64,000 bases of DNA, taken from contig NZ_JAHKPS010000025.1 of the NCBI RefSeq assembly GCF_018860565.1, positions 62,001 to 126,000 on the forward strand. Reading direction: 5' to 3'. This stretch comes from Winogradskyella psychrotolerans. GTDB taxonomy: Bacteria > Bacteroidota > Bacteroidia > Flavobacteriales > Flavobacteriaceae. The position numbers and the translations under genes are program-made. This document shows positions 17,116-26,943 of this stretch, piece after piece; positions within the stretch are counted from its first letter, which is position 1, and each line of letters starts with the position of its first letter. The notes beneath the pieces were generated by a model. It was not told the origin of the DNA. It saw only the letters and a list, made by a program, of their open reading frames with translations, and made no database searches.

Positions 17116-17123
17116 TAATTTTG
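17116..17123 (+). promoter_or_regulatory. -7 box of the SDR gene
   Basis: TAATTTTG matches TAnnTTTG, 23 bases before the ATG. Confidence 0.5.
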
Positions 17124-17146
17124 GTGTCAACTGAAATTCAAAAGAA

Positions 17147-17875
17147 ATGGAAGCATTAAAAGGAAAAGTAGCACTTATTACAGGTGGTACAAAAGGTATC
17201 GGTTATGGTGTTGCAGAAGCATTATTAAATAAAGGAGTAAAAGTAGTTATAACGAGTAGGCATCAGGATTCCGCTGAAAGTGCAGCTCAAGAATTGGCAG
17301 CAAAAACAAATAAATTAGATGCTATAATAGGAGTTGAAGCTGATGTAAGACGACTAGATAGTCAGGAAGTAGCCGTACGACAAGCAGTGTCAAAATTTGG
17401 CAAGTTAGATATTGTTATAGCTAATGCTGGTTTGGGGCATTTTGCAAGTATTGAGGATTTAACAACAGAACAGTGGAATGACACCATTGATACAAATCTT
17501 ACTGGAGTGTTTAATTCTATTAAGGCTAGTGTTCAGGAACTCAAAAAATCAAAAGGTTATTATATTACCATTTCAAGTTTAGCTGGCGCTAACTTCTTTG
17601 CTAGTGGTTCTGCATACAATGCGAGTAAATTTGGTGTAACAGGATTTACGCAGGCAGTGATGCTAGATTTAAGACAATACGGAATTAAAGTAAGTACAAT
17701 CATGCCTGGTTCTGTATCGACGCATTTTAATGGAAATACACCAAGTGATGAACAAGCATGGAAAATTCAAATTGAAGATATCGGAGAACTGGTCATTGAT
17801 TTATTAAAAATGAATCCAAGAACTCTACCAAGTAAAATAGAAGTAAGGCCTACCACGCCTCCAAGTAAAGGATAA
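17147..17875 (+). CDS. SDR family oxidoreductase
   Basis: A 242-residue classical short-chain dehydrogenase/reductase. Cofactor motif TGGTKGIGYG, the NAG motif in IANAGLGHF, and the catalytic Ser (ISSLAG) and Tyr-x3-Lys (YNASK) are all intact. The Arg in TSRHQDSAES after the second strand suggests NADP(H) preference. The substrate cannot be read from the sequence. It is monocistronic, ending at a strong terminator. Confidence 0.93.
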   Translation: MEALKGKVALITGGTKGIGYGVAEALLNKGVKVVITSRHQDSAESAAQELAAKTNKLDAIIGVEADVRRLDSQEVAVRQAVSKFGKLDIVIANAGLGHFASIEDLTTEQWNDTIDTNLTGVFNSIKASVQELKKSKGYYITISSLAGANFFASGSAYNASKFGVTGFTQAVMLDLRQYGIKVSTIMPGSVSTHFNGNTPSDEQAWKIQIEDIGELVIDLLKMNPRTLPSKIEVRPTTPPSKG

Positions 17876-17886
17876 GTAAAGTATAG

Positions 17887-17920
17887 AAAAAAGAGGTTTC
17901 AATTAGAAACCTCTTTTTTT
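17887..17920. terminator. Bidirectional terminator between SDR and macroglobulin genes
   Basis: AAAAAAGAGGTTTC-AATTA-GAAACCTCTTTTTT forms a 14-bp perfect stem with A and T tracts on both sides. It serves the plus-strand SDR gene and the convergent macroglobulin gene. Confidence 0.9.
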
Positions 17921-17938
17921 AATTTAGAATATTAACTG

Positions 17939-20900
17939 TTAGTTTGCTGAAATTCTAACGCCTTCACTATGACTACTAAACTCTGGTGCATACATACTCT
18001 GAATGGTGCTAATGCCATTACTCATATTACCAGCATTACTCACTCGTAAATCATATTCAAAGACATAAACCCCCTTTGGTAAATAGTCCATAAAGAAATT
18101 GGTGGCCGCATCTTTGGTGCTTTCATAATACCCCAAACCATCTTGCCATTTGTACTGCGATAATACATTTATAGGTTCTAAACCAGCAGCACGCATGTCT
18201 TTAAGATGTACAAATTCCATAGTGCGATCGGTTCTCAATTCAATTCTAACTCTAATTAAATCTCCTACTTTTAATTGACTTGCTGAGGTAATTTCGGTGA
18301 TTTCTTCACCTTTATCGGTATTCGATTTTAAGAACAACTTTTTACTTAACTTTAAAGGAGTTTCAGCTGAAGTTATTTTGTCTAAATCTTCAAAATATTG
18401 CCAATATAAAGCTCCCCAAGCAATGCCTTCACCTTTTTTAGTAATGGTAACATCGGCTTGTTCTGATTTAATTTCAGAACCATTCCAAGAGGTTTTATAA
18501 TACCCTGTGCCAGCTTCTACTTTTACGTTTTCTAATGTTGAAGGTGAAATGGTTTCATTACCAACTTTAACGTCTACTTGTTCTGTAACGCTAAGCCAAT
18601 CGCTACCTTGAAGTAGTAAAGCATATACTGCTTCAGTCGTTGCTTTAGTGGTTTTCCATTGATTGGTTTGCTTGTTCTTTAGTAACCAAATTTTTAGGTT
18701 ATCAATGTCTGCTAGATTCTTCGCTTCACTCTGTATTTCATTACCAACTTCAGAAAATGCTTCAATCATGAGCGCTTGTGTTTCAATTGGTGCTTGGTAC
18801 CAATACCAAGAATTCGTATTTGATTTCCAGTACATGCCTAATTCATCTGAAGTAATACTATTTTCTTTTAAAGATTTTATAATCTTACCAGCTGTTTTAG
18901 AATCGTCCATTCGGTTTATGGTTAAAGCCATTAAGCCTTTCGAGTATAATGAACGCGATAACCAATATTTCTGAATCTGTCCTTGGTAATAATCCATAAT
19001 ATTTTGAACCTCTTTAGAAGGAGTCATTTCAGAATAAAAACTTCGTGTGTATAAATAATGCAATTGGGTATGCGATAAATGATCTTTGTTTAAATCAGCA
19101 TCCTTGTTGTACTTTCTAATGTCTTTATATTCTTTAACAAATTCGGTATCTAAATAGTCTATGGCGTTTTTGATCATAGAACCTTCGACTGCGCTCAGGC
19201 TGACATTTAGTTGTTTTAGATGCCCAAACCCAGCAATAATATGTTGGGTGATGTAGCGATTGTCGCGTCCACCATTAAACCAAGGCCAAGCTCCAGAACT
19301 GTGTTGGTTGTTCTTTAGTTTTCTTATGGCAGATTGCAATTCGTTATTCATTTTATTTAAATCGAATAACAACCCAATGCGTTTTTTCTGTTCGGTTTCA
19401 GACTGTGCATCACGTAACCAAGGTGTTTCTTGAATCAATAATGATTTCAATTCTTGGTTCTTTTCTAAATTAGAAAGTAATGCGTCAGTCGATTTCCATT
19501 GATTGAATACTGCTTCAATTTTAGGATTCGATTGTACAATGTGTTGTGCTAATGCATTTGCATAATAACGCGAGAAAGTCTGCTCATTACACTCATAGGG
19601 ATATTCCATTAAATACGGTAAAGCCTGTACAGCATACCAAGCCGGATTTGAGGTCATTTCTAAAGTCAACTTATGATTGGTAAGTGTTGTTGAGGTCGTA
19701 TTCTTCAGTTTATCTAAAGTGAATGTTTTGGTCTCATTAGAACGAATCCACATTGGTAGCGTTTCTGTAACTAGCATTCTGTTTGATAAAACAGGTAAGG
19801 CATTTTGCTCGCCATCACTAAAAGCACCTGCTTTAGCAATAATTTTATATTGTACAGCTTGTATGCCTTTTGGGATTTCTAAATTCCAAGTTACTTGTGT
19901 ATTGCCTTTCGCATCAACTACAAAAGGAGAGGTGTTACTAGAATTTGAAAGTTCTGCATCAATGGACTTCCCGGTCACAGCATCAGTTAATATCAATTGA
20001 GCCATTCCAGATAATTCATTGTCGGTAAGATTTGCAATTTTAGTGCTAATTGTAATTTGATCTCCTTCTCTTAAAAAACGTGGTGCGTTTGGTATCACCA
20101 TTAATTCTTTTTGAGTTACAGCTTCCATCTGTGTCACGACACTTTCTAACGTTTTAGTATGCGCCAAGAGTTGTAATTTCCATTTGGTTAAAGCTTCTGG
20201 TGCTGTAAAGTTGAAGCTCAGATTGCCATCTTTATCGGTTTGTAATTGTGGAAAGAAGAACGCGGTTTCGTTTAGGTTTTTTCGGACTTCGACTTTTTGC
20301 AAGTCGCTAAGACTCTGATTAGTTGTAATTATTATAACTCCGTTTTTACCTTTTTCGCCATATAGAGCAGTTCCTTCTTCAGCTTTTAAGATCGTATACT
20401 CTAAAATATCTGAAGCTTCGATAGATCTAAATTGTGTTTCTGTTGCTATGTTTCCATTGATTATAAAAAGAGGTTCACTGTTACCAGTTATAGATCCTAT
20501 GCCTCTCAAAATAATAGAGCTGTCAGATCCAGGTTGACCTGAACTAGATGTTATATTTAGTCCTGAAACTGCTCCATTCAAATTATTCAAAGCCGTTTTG
20601 TTTTCCGCAGACTCACCATAACCAACAGTTACAACCTCTTCTAATTCTGCAGAATCTGAAACCATCGCCACAGCTTCTGGTGAAGAAAGCCTTTTGCTTT
20701 TACTTAAGTACCTGTAATTATTTCCAAAGTAAAATCCAAACCAATTCAGTTCATCATAACCTTGATATGGATATGTCACATCTGTATAAAAATTATTGAA
20801 TACTCTAAAATTAGTAGTTCCAAAACTTTGTCTTGAATTTTTACCTAGTCTTCCATGATAAACAGGGGTGTTAATAGGATTAAAATTCCAATTGTGTGTT

Positions 20901-23900
20901 CTAAACTCGTCTAAAGAGGCATCATACATGCTTGCTAATAATTCGGCAGACACTTTATCTCCTTGAGGTCCTTTAATTTTAAAACTCCAAGTTTCATCTT
21001 GTCCTGGTTGTAATTTATCTCTAAAAGTGGTGGTTTCAATGTCTAAATCAGTACTCGGATAAGGGACACTAACATTAAAACTCTGAGATTTATATTCGTT
21101 AAAAGCTGCAAATGACGTGTGTACTGTAAAGCCGCCTAAATCACTTTCTGTTACAGGAATACTAATTGTTTTTTTAGAATTGTTGAGTTGGACTAACTGT
21201 GTCATTATAATTGTCTTGTCCTTTTCAATTTCTACAGTAACTGTGATGTTCTCAGCGGCAGAACCTAAGGTTAATTTTGCCATCGAATTAATTTCGTAAG
21301 TGTTTTTATCTAACTGTGCTTCATAAATTTGGTTATCTGCTATGGTCTTGTCTTTATCACTAAAAAGAGAAGTAAAGATTTGGTCTTTTATAGGTTGTCC
21401 AAATTTATCTTTGCTTTCTGTAACGATGATGTATTGGCCAGAATTCCATTTATTAAGCTTTTTAAGCGTTATGGTTTTGTCTTTTTCAGTGTCAAATGTT
21501 GTGCTAAAAACTACGTCTCCTTTTTTCCAATTGGTTAATTGCTCTTCATTATTATAAGGTTCGTTAGGGAATAGTGTTTTAAATTCAGCTTCAGAAAGTG
21601 TTTGGTAATCTGGGGCTTGCCAAGGTCTTGTTCTTAAAACACGATTTGGTGCATTTAGTTTATATATTTTTAATTGTCCTTTTGCTGGTGCAAATTGTCC
21701 GTTAAGATTTTGAGACGTTAAAGTGAATTCAACGTCTTTTTGAGCTTTATCAATTTTCTGAGGAGCAATAATATTGAGTGTCATGGCATGGTAACCAACA
21801 TTAACAATGGTAGATGTAGAACGAGTTTCTCCATTAAGATCTGTTACATCTGCTGTGATTTCATAATTAAAAACAGGAAGATTGTCTTTAGAAACACTTT
21901 CATCAGGAAGTGCTTTAAATGTAATTTCAAATTCTCCTTTAGCATTTGTTTTGGTCTCTCCAAAAGTGATTTCTTGAGCTTCCGCATTAAAATATGGACG
22001 TCTCCAATAATACCAACTCGGAAATCTTACATTTCGTTTTACACGATATACTACTTTAGCATCTGTAATAGTACTACCTGCAAAAGCGATTGCCGTTCCG
22101 TTTACGGCAATACTATCGTTTACTTTGTAAGTTTCTGTAATGGGTTGAAATTCTGGTTTGAACTTCGGTCGTTTGTATTCTTCAACTGAAATGTGTGTGT
22201 AGCCGTAACTATGTGAAAACATATCAATGCTAAAATTACCAGTTAAGCCATCATTAGGTAAAACAAACTCACCATGTACTGAACCAAAAGCATTGGTTTT
22301 TAATAAAAGTTCGCTTATAACTTCACCATTCACATTTTTCAATCTTAATTTTGAAACCTCATGAGCTGATACTTCCGTTTTTCCGTCTTTAGATTTGGTT
22401 GCGACACCTTTAAAATAAACGGTTTGGCCTGGTCTGTAGATACTTCTGTCTGTGAATAAAAAGTTGCGGTATTGTGTGTCGTTATTTTTGTTTTGGTCGT
22501 ATTTTCTATTGATATAGAACTCTCCAAAGTAACCCGTCTCATCCTTAGTTTTAACCTTAATTTGAACATCTCTATAGTAGTTGGTATTCTTTTTAAATTC
22601 GAACTTACCAAAACGGTCTGTTGTAAAGTACTTTGTTGAACGCTTATTATCTCTGTTGTTTGCATACGATAATTCAACTTCTGCATAGGCTGAAGGTTTA
22701 CCATTTTGTCTATGGATAACTTGATACAAATGCGTGTCGTTTTCTGAGCTTTCAATCAATGCTAAATTTGTAGCTTGAATATGGGCTGTTGCAAAAACGT
22801 CATGTTCAGAATTTGTATTTGTTTTAATTAAGTATAGACCATTTTCTAGATGTGGTAATACAATTTCTGTGCTGTGACTTTGATAATCGCCTTCAGATTT
22901 TAATGCTTTTGAAAATGTTTCAACAGGATTCAGTTTGTTGAAAAAATCACGCTTCTCTTTCGCTCTGTAAATTTGATTATAACGTTCTAATTGGTTTTGT
23001 GAAATTTTATATATTTTAAAATCTAAGGCGTCTAAATTCTTGTAGGTCACTAAGATTTTTGAAGGAGAGTTATTACTAATAAATTCTTCAGTTTGTAATT
23101 GTAAATTAGCTTGTTGAATTTGCTCAATTAAAACTTTGCATTTTAGAGCACCATCACTATTTGGGAATTTAGAAATTGCCAAATTACAAAGTTGTAGCGC
23201 TTCTTTTAATTTCCAGCGGTTTTTGGTGTTGTCTTCACTGTCTTTAATAGTGTTATTGTAAGAGTTGCCTTGTGTATAATATATTGTAGCAATTTCAAAA
23301 TCATATAAAGTCGATAATTCAGAAGATGCTAATGCGTTTGATTTATATCTTAAAGTTTCTAGAAGTAAATGGTCTACATTAGAAAATACAGCATGTTGTT
23401 TTACAAAATTTAGCCGTTCAATGTCTATTTCTACAAAAGCTTTAGTCGCTTTATTTTTTTTATGAAACTTTATTAAATTTTGATAGATTTTTAAGGCATT
23501 GCGTTGAAGTGATAATGTGTCTTTAGATGATAAATCTATAGTGATAAAACGCTCACTATCTGAAATAAATGCTTTGTTATCAATACTAAATTTGTATGCA
23601 GGCTGTGTAATACTATTTTCGTCTGTTTTATAAAAGTTTAGGGCATTATGACTTAGTAAATCGTATAATGTTGGACGATAATCTTTAGAGTTGTCTTGTT
23701 CAATTAAAAGTGTAGAATAATTAGTTAATAATTCTTGTTGAAGTAGTGTGTCATTGCTAAGTGAACGTTGAAAATAGGTGTGAATTTCACTAAATAAAGT
23801 TTGTAAATCCCATGTTCTAAAATCATCACTCACTTTTTGAGACGTTTTGGTACGATTATAAAATTGGTAGCGATTTTGCTGAAAATATTGCCAATACATG

Positions 23901-24229
23901 GTTGCTAGCATATTTTCCAATAGGGGCTTAGTTGCATTACTTTTTGAAGACTCAATTTCAGATTTAAAACGATTTACGATGTTGAGTTGTGCATCTTCTT
24001 CAAGGATGAGCATATATTTACTAATATGTAATAATGCTTTAATACGTTGTTGCGTGTTTTTGGTTTTAATCGCTTTTTGATAGATGGTTTCAACCAGATC
24101 AGAAGCACTTTTGGTAAGGCCTTCGTTTTCGAGCTTATGTACTTTTTTCCATTGATTTTCAAATTCATTTTGAGCATTAGAAAAAGAAGCAAAGCAAATG
24201 AGCATGAGTATAGAGATATAGTTTTTCAT
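17939..24229 (-). CDS. Alpha-2-macroglobulin family protein with embedded TonB plug-like domain
   Basis: A 2096-residue exported protein: signal peptide MKNYISILMLICFASFSNAQ. An N-terminal helical region of about 350 residues precedes the MG domains; the MG2 segment is near residues 585-700 (FLFTDRSIYRPGQTVYFKG). The thioester motif is intact as CNEQ (Cys1547 to Gln1550) inside the alpha-helical toroid. Between the macroglobulin halves, about residues 1190-1305, lies a segment that reads like a SusC/RagA plug: EEVVTVGYGE, then IILRGIGSITGNSEPLFIING, then YGEKGKNGVIIITT. Macroglobulins trap attacking proteases; bacterial ones are often tied to cell-wall synthesis, but no pbpC lies here. Expected in the periplasm or outer envelope. 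Confidence 0.9.
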   Translation of the reverse strand: MKNYISILMLICFASFSNAQNEFENQWKKVHKLENEGLTKSASDLVETIYQKAIKTKNTQQRIKALLHISKYMLILEEDAQLNIVNRFKSEIESSKSNATKPLLENMLATMYWQYFQQNRYQFYNRTKTSQKVSDDFRTWDLQTLFSEIHTYFQRSLSNDTLLQQELLTNYSTLLIEQDNSKDYRPTLYDLLSHNALNFYKTDENSITQPAYKFSIDNKAFISDSERFITIDLSSKDTLSLQRNALKIYQNLIKFHKKNKATKAFVEIDIERLNFVKQHAVFSNVDHLLLETLRYKSNALASSELSTLYDFEIATIYYTQGNSYNNTIKDSEDNTKNRWKLKEALQLCNLAISKFPNSDGALKCKVLIEQIQQANLQLQTEEFISNNSPSKILVTYKNLDALDFKIYKISQNQLERYNQIYRAKEKRDFFNKLNPVETFSKALKSEGDYQSHSTEIVLPHLENGLYLIKTNTNSEHDVFATAHIQATNLALIESSENDTHLYQVIHRQNGKPSAYAEVELSYANNRDNKRSTKYFTTDRFGKFEFKKNTNYYRDVQIKVKTKDETGYFGEFYINRKYDQNKNNDTQYRNFLFTDRSIYRPGQTVYFKGVATKSKDGKTEVSAHEVSKLRLKNVNGEVISELLLKTNAFGSVHGEFVLPNDGLTGNFSIDMFSHSYGYTHISVEEYKRPKFKPEFQPITETYKVNDSIAVNGTAIAFAGSTITDAKVVYRVKRNVRFPSWYYWRRPYFNAEAQEITFGETKTNAKGEFEITFKALPDESVSKDNLPVFNYEITADVTDLNGETRSTSTIVNVGYHAMTLNIIAPQKIDKAQKDVEFTLTSQNLNGQFAPAKGQLKIYKLNAPNRVLRTRPWQAPDYQTLSEAEFKTLFPNEPYNNEEQLTNWKKGDVVFSTTFDTEKDKTITLKKLNKWNSGQYIIVTESKDKFGQPIKDQIFTSLFSDKDKTIADNQIYEAQLDKNTYEINSMAKLTLGSAAENITVTVEIEKDKTIIMTQLVQLNNSKKTISIPVTESDLGGFTVHTSFAAFNEYKSQSFNVSVPYPSTDLDIETTTFRDKLQPGQDETWSFKIKGPQGDKVSAELLASMYDASLDEFRTHNWNFNPINTPVYHGRLGKNSRQSFGTTNFRVFNNFYTDVTYPYQGYDELNWFGFYFGNNYRYLSKSKRLSSPEAVAMVSDSAELEEVVTVGYGESAENKTALNNLNGAVSGLNITSSSGQPGSDSSIILRGIGSITGNSEPLFIINGNIATETQFRSIEASDILEYTILKAEEGTALYGEKGKNGVIIITTNQSLSDLQKVEVRKNLNETAFFFPQLQTDKDGNLSFNFTAPEALTKWKLQLLAHTKTLESVVTQMEAVTQKELMVIPNAPRFLREGDQITISTKIANLTDNELSGMAQLILTDAVTGKSIDAELSNSSNTSPFVVDAKGNTQVTWNLEIPKGIQAVQYKIIAKAGAFSDGEQNALPVLSNRMLVTETLPMWIRSNETKTFTLDKLKNTTSTTLTNHKLTLEMTSNPAWYAVQALPYLMEYPYECNEQTFSRYYANALAQHIVQSNPKIEAVFNQWKSTDALLSNLEKNQELKSLLIQETPWLRDAQSETEQKKRIGLLFDLNKMNNELQSAIRKLKNNQHSSGAWPWFNGGRDNRYITQHIIAGFGHLKQLNVSLSAVEGSMIKNAIDYLDTEFVKEYKDIRKYNKDADLNKDHLSHTQLHYLYTRSFYSEMTPSKEVQNIMDYYQGQIQKYWLSRSLYSKGLMALTINRMDDSKTAGKIIKSLKENSITSDELGMYWKSNTNSWYWYQAPIETQALMIEAFSEVGNEIQSEAKNLADIDNLKIWLLKNKQTNQWKTTKATTEAVYALLLQGSDWLSVTEQVDVKVGNETISPSTLENVKVEAGTGYYKTSWNGSEIKSEQADVTITKKGEGIAWGALYWQYFEDLDKITSAETPLKLSKKLFLKSNTDKGEEITEITSASQLKVGDLIRVRIELRTDRTMEFVHLKDMRAAGLEPINVLSQYKWQDGLGYYESTKDAATNFFMDYLPKGVYVFEYDLRVSNAGNMSNGISTIQSMYAPEFSSHSEGVRISAN

Positions 24230-24283
24230 AGTGTTTTCCGTAAATGCGGTAATCTTTAGTTTAACTGTAATAATTTTCTACAA

Positions 24284-24302
24284 AATACCTTCAAAAGGTA
24301 TT
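24284..24302. repeat. Small hairpin upstream of the macroglobulin gene
   Basis: AATACCTT-CAA-AAGGTATT is a perfect 8-bp stem in the divergent 185-base region between the macroglobulin and TPR genes. It may be an operator; no other copy was noted. Confidence 0.4.
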
Positions 24303-24386
24303 CCAAAAACAGGTCTAATGAGTAAAAGTCTTATTTAGATGAGTGAAGTTAACAATTTGTTGAGGAAACCGAGCGTTATTAAATTG

Positions 24387-24394
24387 TATTTTTG
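24387..24394 (+). promoter_or_regulatory. -7 box of the TPR protein gene
   Basis: TATTTTTG matches TAnnTTTG, 20 bases before the ATG. The nearest TTTG upstream (24356-24359) is 27 bases away, longer than usual. Confidence 0.5.
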
Positions 24395-24414
24395 TTGAAA
24401 GAATCCTTGTTTTT

Positions 24415-25359
24415 ATGTTTAGATTTTTGTTTGTGTTATTACTATCATCATTTTGTTTTTCCCAAAACTCTATAGCGAATGCGGAAGCGTTTATAGCTAA
24501 AAAGCAATTTGTAAAGGCTCAAAATGAAATGACTGCATTTTTAGAGTCAAATCCAAACGACTTAAAAGGAATAGAACTTTTAGGTGATGCTTATGGCCAT
24601 CAGAAAAAATGGGATAAGGCTATTGCGCAATATCAAATTTTAAAGCAAAAACGACCAAATAATGCTAATTATCACTATAAGTATGGTGGTGCTTTGGGAA
24701 TGAAAGCCTTGAGCATAAGTAAAATTAAAGCGCTTGGCATTATTGGAGATGTTAAACAATCATTTTTAAAAGCAGCTCAACTGGATCCCCAACATATTGA
24801 CACACGTTGGGCTTTGGTAGAATTGTATGTTTCGCTTCCTGGTATTGTTGGAGGAAGTTTTTCTAAAGCTTTAATGTATGCAGAACAATTAGAGGAATTA
24901 TCTAAAGTTGATGGTTATTTAGCTAAAGGCTATGTTTATGAATATGATGACGAACCAGAGCTTGCCGAAAAATATTATAGATTAGCTATAAAAGTGGGTG
25001 GTTCTGTAACGTGTTATGAAAAGTTAACTGAATTTTACGAAGGACAAGAACAACCAGAAAAAGCTATAGGTAATTTAGAAGAAGCTAAAGATAAACACCA
25101 GCGTAATGCAATGCACTATCAAATTGGTAAGGTGTGCGCAGATTATAATATTCAATTAGAAAAAGGTGAAAAATGCCTTAAAACGTATTTGTCTAACCAT
25201 TCGGCAAAAGATGGTGTGCCTAAAGAATGGGCTTATTATCGCTTAGCACAAATCTATAAACACAAGAATAATAAAACAGAAGCTTTAGTTTGGATAAATA
25301 AAGCGATTTTAGGCTTACCTGATATTGATGTGTTTAAGGAATTTAAGGAGACGATTTAA
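24415..25359 (+). CDS. Secreted tetratricopeptide repeat protein
   Basis: A 314-residue protein with signal peptide MFRFLFVLLLSSFCFSQ. Several TPR units are visible: AEAFIAKKQFVKAQNEMTAF, LGDAYGHQKKWDKAIAQYQ, a unit near ALMYAEQLEEL, AEKYYRLAIKVG, and YRLAQIYKHKNNKTEALVWI. TPR proteins act as protein-binding scaffolds; no enzyme domain is seen. It is divergent from the macroglobulin gene and might serve the same envelope process, but that is only context. Confidence 0.85.
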   Translation: MFRFLFVLLLSSFCFSQNSIANAEAFIAKKQFVKAQNEMTAFLESNPNDLKGIELLGDAYGHQKKWDKAIAQYQILKQKRPNNANYHYKYGGALGMKALSISKIKALGIIGDVKQSFLKAAQLDPQHIDTRWALVELYVSLPGIVGGSFSKALMYAEQLEELSKVDGYLAKGYVYEYDDEPELAEKYYRLAIKVGGSVTCYEKLTEFYEGQEQPEKAIGNLEEAKDKHQRNAMHYQIGKVCADYNIQLEKGEKCLKTYLSNHSAKDGVPKEWAYYRLAQIYKHKNNKTEALVWINKAILGLPDIDVFKEFKETI

Positions 25360-25410
25360 TTTATACCTTCTTCTCAATACATTTATTTGTTTTTTTTACT
25401 TTGAATTAAG

Positions 25411-25515
25411 AAACATTCGTACTGACGTATAGATTATGTTTAGTATTTCGTTTTTGTGTCAGTGTGAGTAATTTTTGTGGAACGAGAAAATCGTATCGAG
25501 AACCTTGTTTGATAA
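25411..25515. repeat. Degenerate copy of a dispersed palindromic element
   Basis: The gap before the Mpl-like gene holds ATTCGTACTGACG, resembling the right end CACTCGAACTGACG of the element at 28122-28246. It is followed by GTCAGTGTGAGT and AAAATCGTATCGAGAACC, resembling its left end and inner arm. It is open in the frame of the next gene and falsely extends that gene by 35 codons. Confidence 0.65.
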
Positions 25516-25568
25516 ATTCTCATTTCAAAAAACTTATAGTATTTTTACGGTATACATTTAAGGATACT

Positions 25569-26921
25569 ATGAACGTACATTTTATCGCTATTGGTGGTGC
25601 AGCAATGCACAATTTGGCCTTAGCACTTCACAATAAAGGTTATAAAGTTACAGGAAGCGACGACACCATTTTCGAGCCTTCAAAATCGAGATTAGAAGCT
25701 AAAGGCTTATTGCCAGATGCTTTTGGTTGGTATCCTGAAAAAATCACTTCAGATATAGAGGCGATAGTTTTAGGAATGCACGCTAAAGCAGATAATCCGG
25801 AGTTATTAAAGGCTCAGGAACTCGGTTTGAAAATCTATAGTTATCCAGAATTTTTATACGAACAAGCCAAAAATAAAACACGTGTGGTTATTGGCGGAAG
25901 TCATGGAAAAACAACCATTACTTCTATGATTTTGCACGTGATGCATTATCATAATAGAGATGTGGATTATATGGTTGGTGCACAGCTTGAAGGTTTTGAT
26001 GTGATGGTAAAACTCACAGAGCACAATGATTTTATGGTGTTAGAAGGTGATGAATATTTAAGTTCGCCTATAGATATGCGACCAAAATTTCATTTGTACA
26101 AACCAAATATTGCGTTATTGAGTGGTATTGCATGGGATCATATTAATGTGTTTCCTACGTATGAAAACTACGTGGAGCAGTTTAGCATCTTTGTAGATTC
26201 TATTGTGACAGGTGGAAGTATTAATTATAACGAAGAAGATCCGGAAGTCAAACGTGTAGTGGAAGCTTCAGAAAATCAGATTCGAAAAATAGCTTACAAA
26301 ACTCCAGAATACATGGTTGAAGATGGGGAAACATTATTAGAAACTCCAGAAGGTCCAATGCCAATTGAAGTCTTTGGAGCGCATAACTTAAATAATTTAG
26401 CTGGTGCCAAATGGATTTGCCAACACATGGGCATCGATGAAGACGATTTCTACGAAGCCATTTCTACGTTTAAAGGAGCAAGCAAACGTTTAGAGAAAAT
26501 TGCCGAATCTAAAACTAGCGTAGCTTATAAAGATTTTGCCCACTCTCCAAGTAAAGTAGAAGCCACAACTAAAGCGGTAAAAGAACAATACAGCGATCGT
26601 ACTTTAGTGGCGTGTTTAGAGTTACACACCTATAGTAGCCTCAATGCCGAATTCCTAAAAGAATATAAAGGAGCTTTAGATGCTGCAGATGTTGCTGTCG
26701 TTTTCTATTCTCCACATGCTGTAGAAATTAAGAAGCTCGAAAAAGTTACAGAAACACAAATTGCGAATGCTTTTGAGCGCGATGATTTAATCATTTATAC
26801 TAATCCAGAAGACTTTAAAAACTTCTTGTTTTTTCAAAAATTTGACAATAAGAGTTTGTTATTAATGAGTTCGGGTAATTATGGAGGTTTGGATTTTGAT
26901 GAGGTGAAAGCACTTTTTTAA
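25569..26921 (+). CDS. Mur ligase family protein, Mpl-like (UDP-MurNAc:tripeptide ligase)
   Basis: A 450-residue Mur ligase. The N-terminal domain starts MNVHFIAIGGAAMHNLALAL with a GSDD motif. The ATP loop is GGSHGKTTITSM, and the central domain has VLEGDEYLSSPID and AWDHINVFPTYENY. The C-terminal domain has FAHSPSKVEATTKA. The sequence fits Mpl, which joins recovered L-Ala-D-Glu-mDAP tripeptide to UDP-MurNAc in peptidoglycan recycling, rather than MurC. The ATG at 25569 was chosen over an upstream start because the extra 35 codons lie in a repeat element and the family starts at the glycine loop. Confidence 0.9.
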   Translation: MNVHFIAIGGAAMHNLALALHNKGYKVTGSDDTIFEPSKSRLEAKGLLPDAFGWYPEKITSDIEAIVLGMHAKADNPELLKAQELGLKIYSYPEFLYEQAKNKTRVVIGGSHGKTTITSMILHVMHYHNRDVDYMVGAQLEGFDVMVKLTEHNDFMVLEGDEYLSSPIDMRPKFHLYKPNIALLSGIAWDHINVFPTYENYVEQFSIFVDSIVTGGSINYNEEDPEVKRVVEASENQIRKIAYKTPEYMVEDGETLLETPEGPMPIEVFGAHNLNNLAGAKWICQHMGIDEDDFYEAISTFKGASKRLEKIAESKTSVAYKDFAHSPSKVEATTKAVKEQYSDRTLVACLELHTYSSLNAEFLKEYKGALDAADVAVVFYSPHAVEIKKLEKVTETQIANAFERDDLIIYTNPEDFKNFLFFQKFDNKSLLLMSSGNYGGLDFDEVKALF

Positions 26922-26943
26922 AGCGCTATTATCTATTTAGTAA

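Noticed and set aside
21740-22189. Plus-strand open frame of 149 codons inside the macroglobulin gene.
   Set aside because: Its residues are Ser-, Phe-, Ile- and Cys-rich, as expected from antisense of a coding frame, with no signal or motif.
22345-22755. Minus-strand 136-codon frame within the macroglobulin gene.
   Set aside because: It is an out-of-frame shadow of the MG2 region with no motif.
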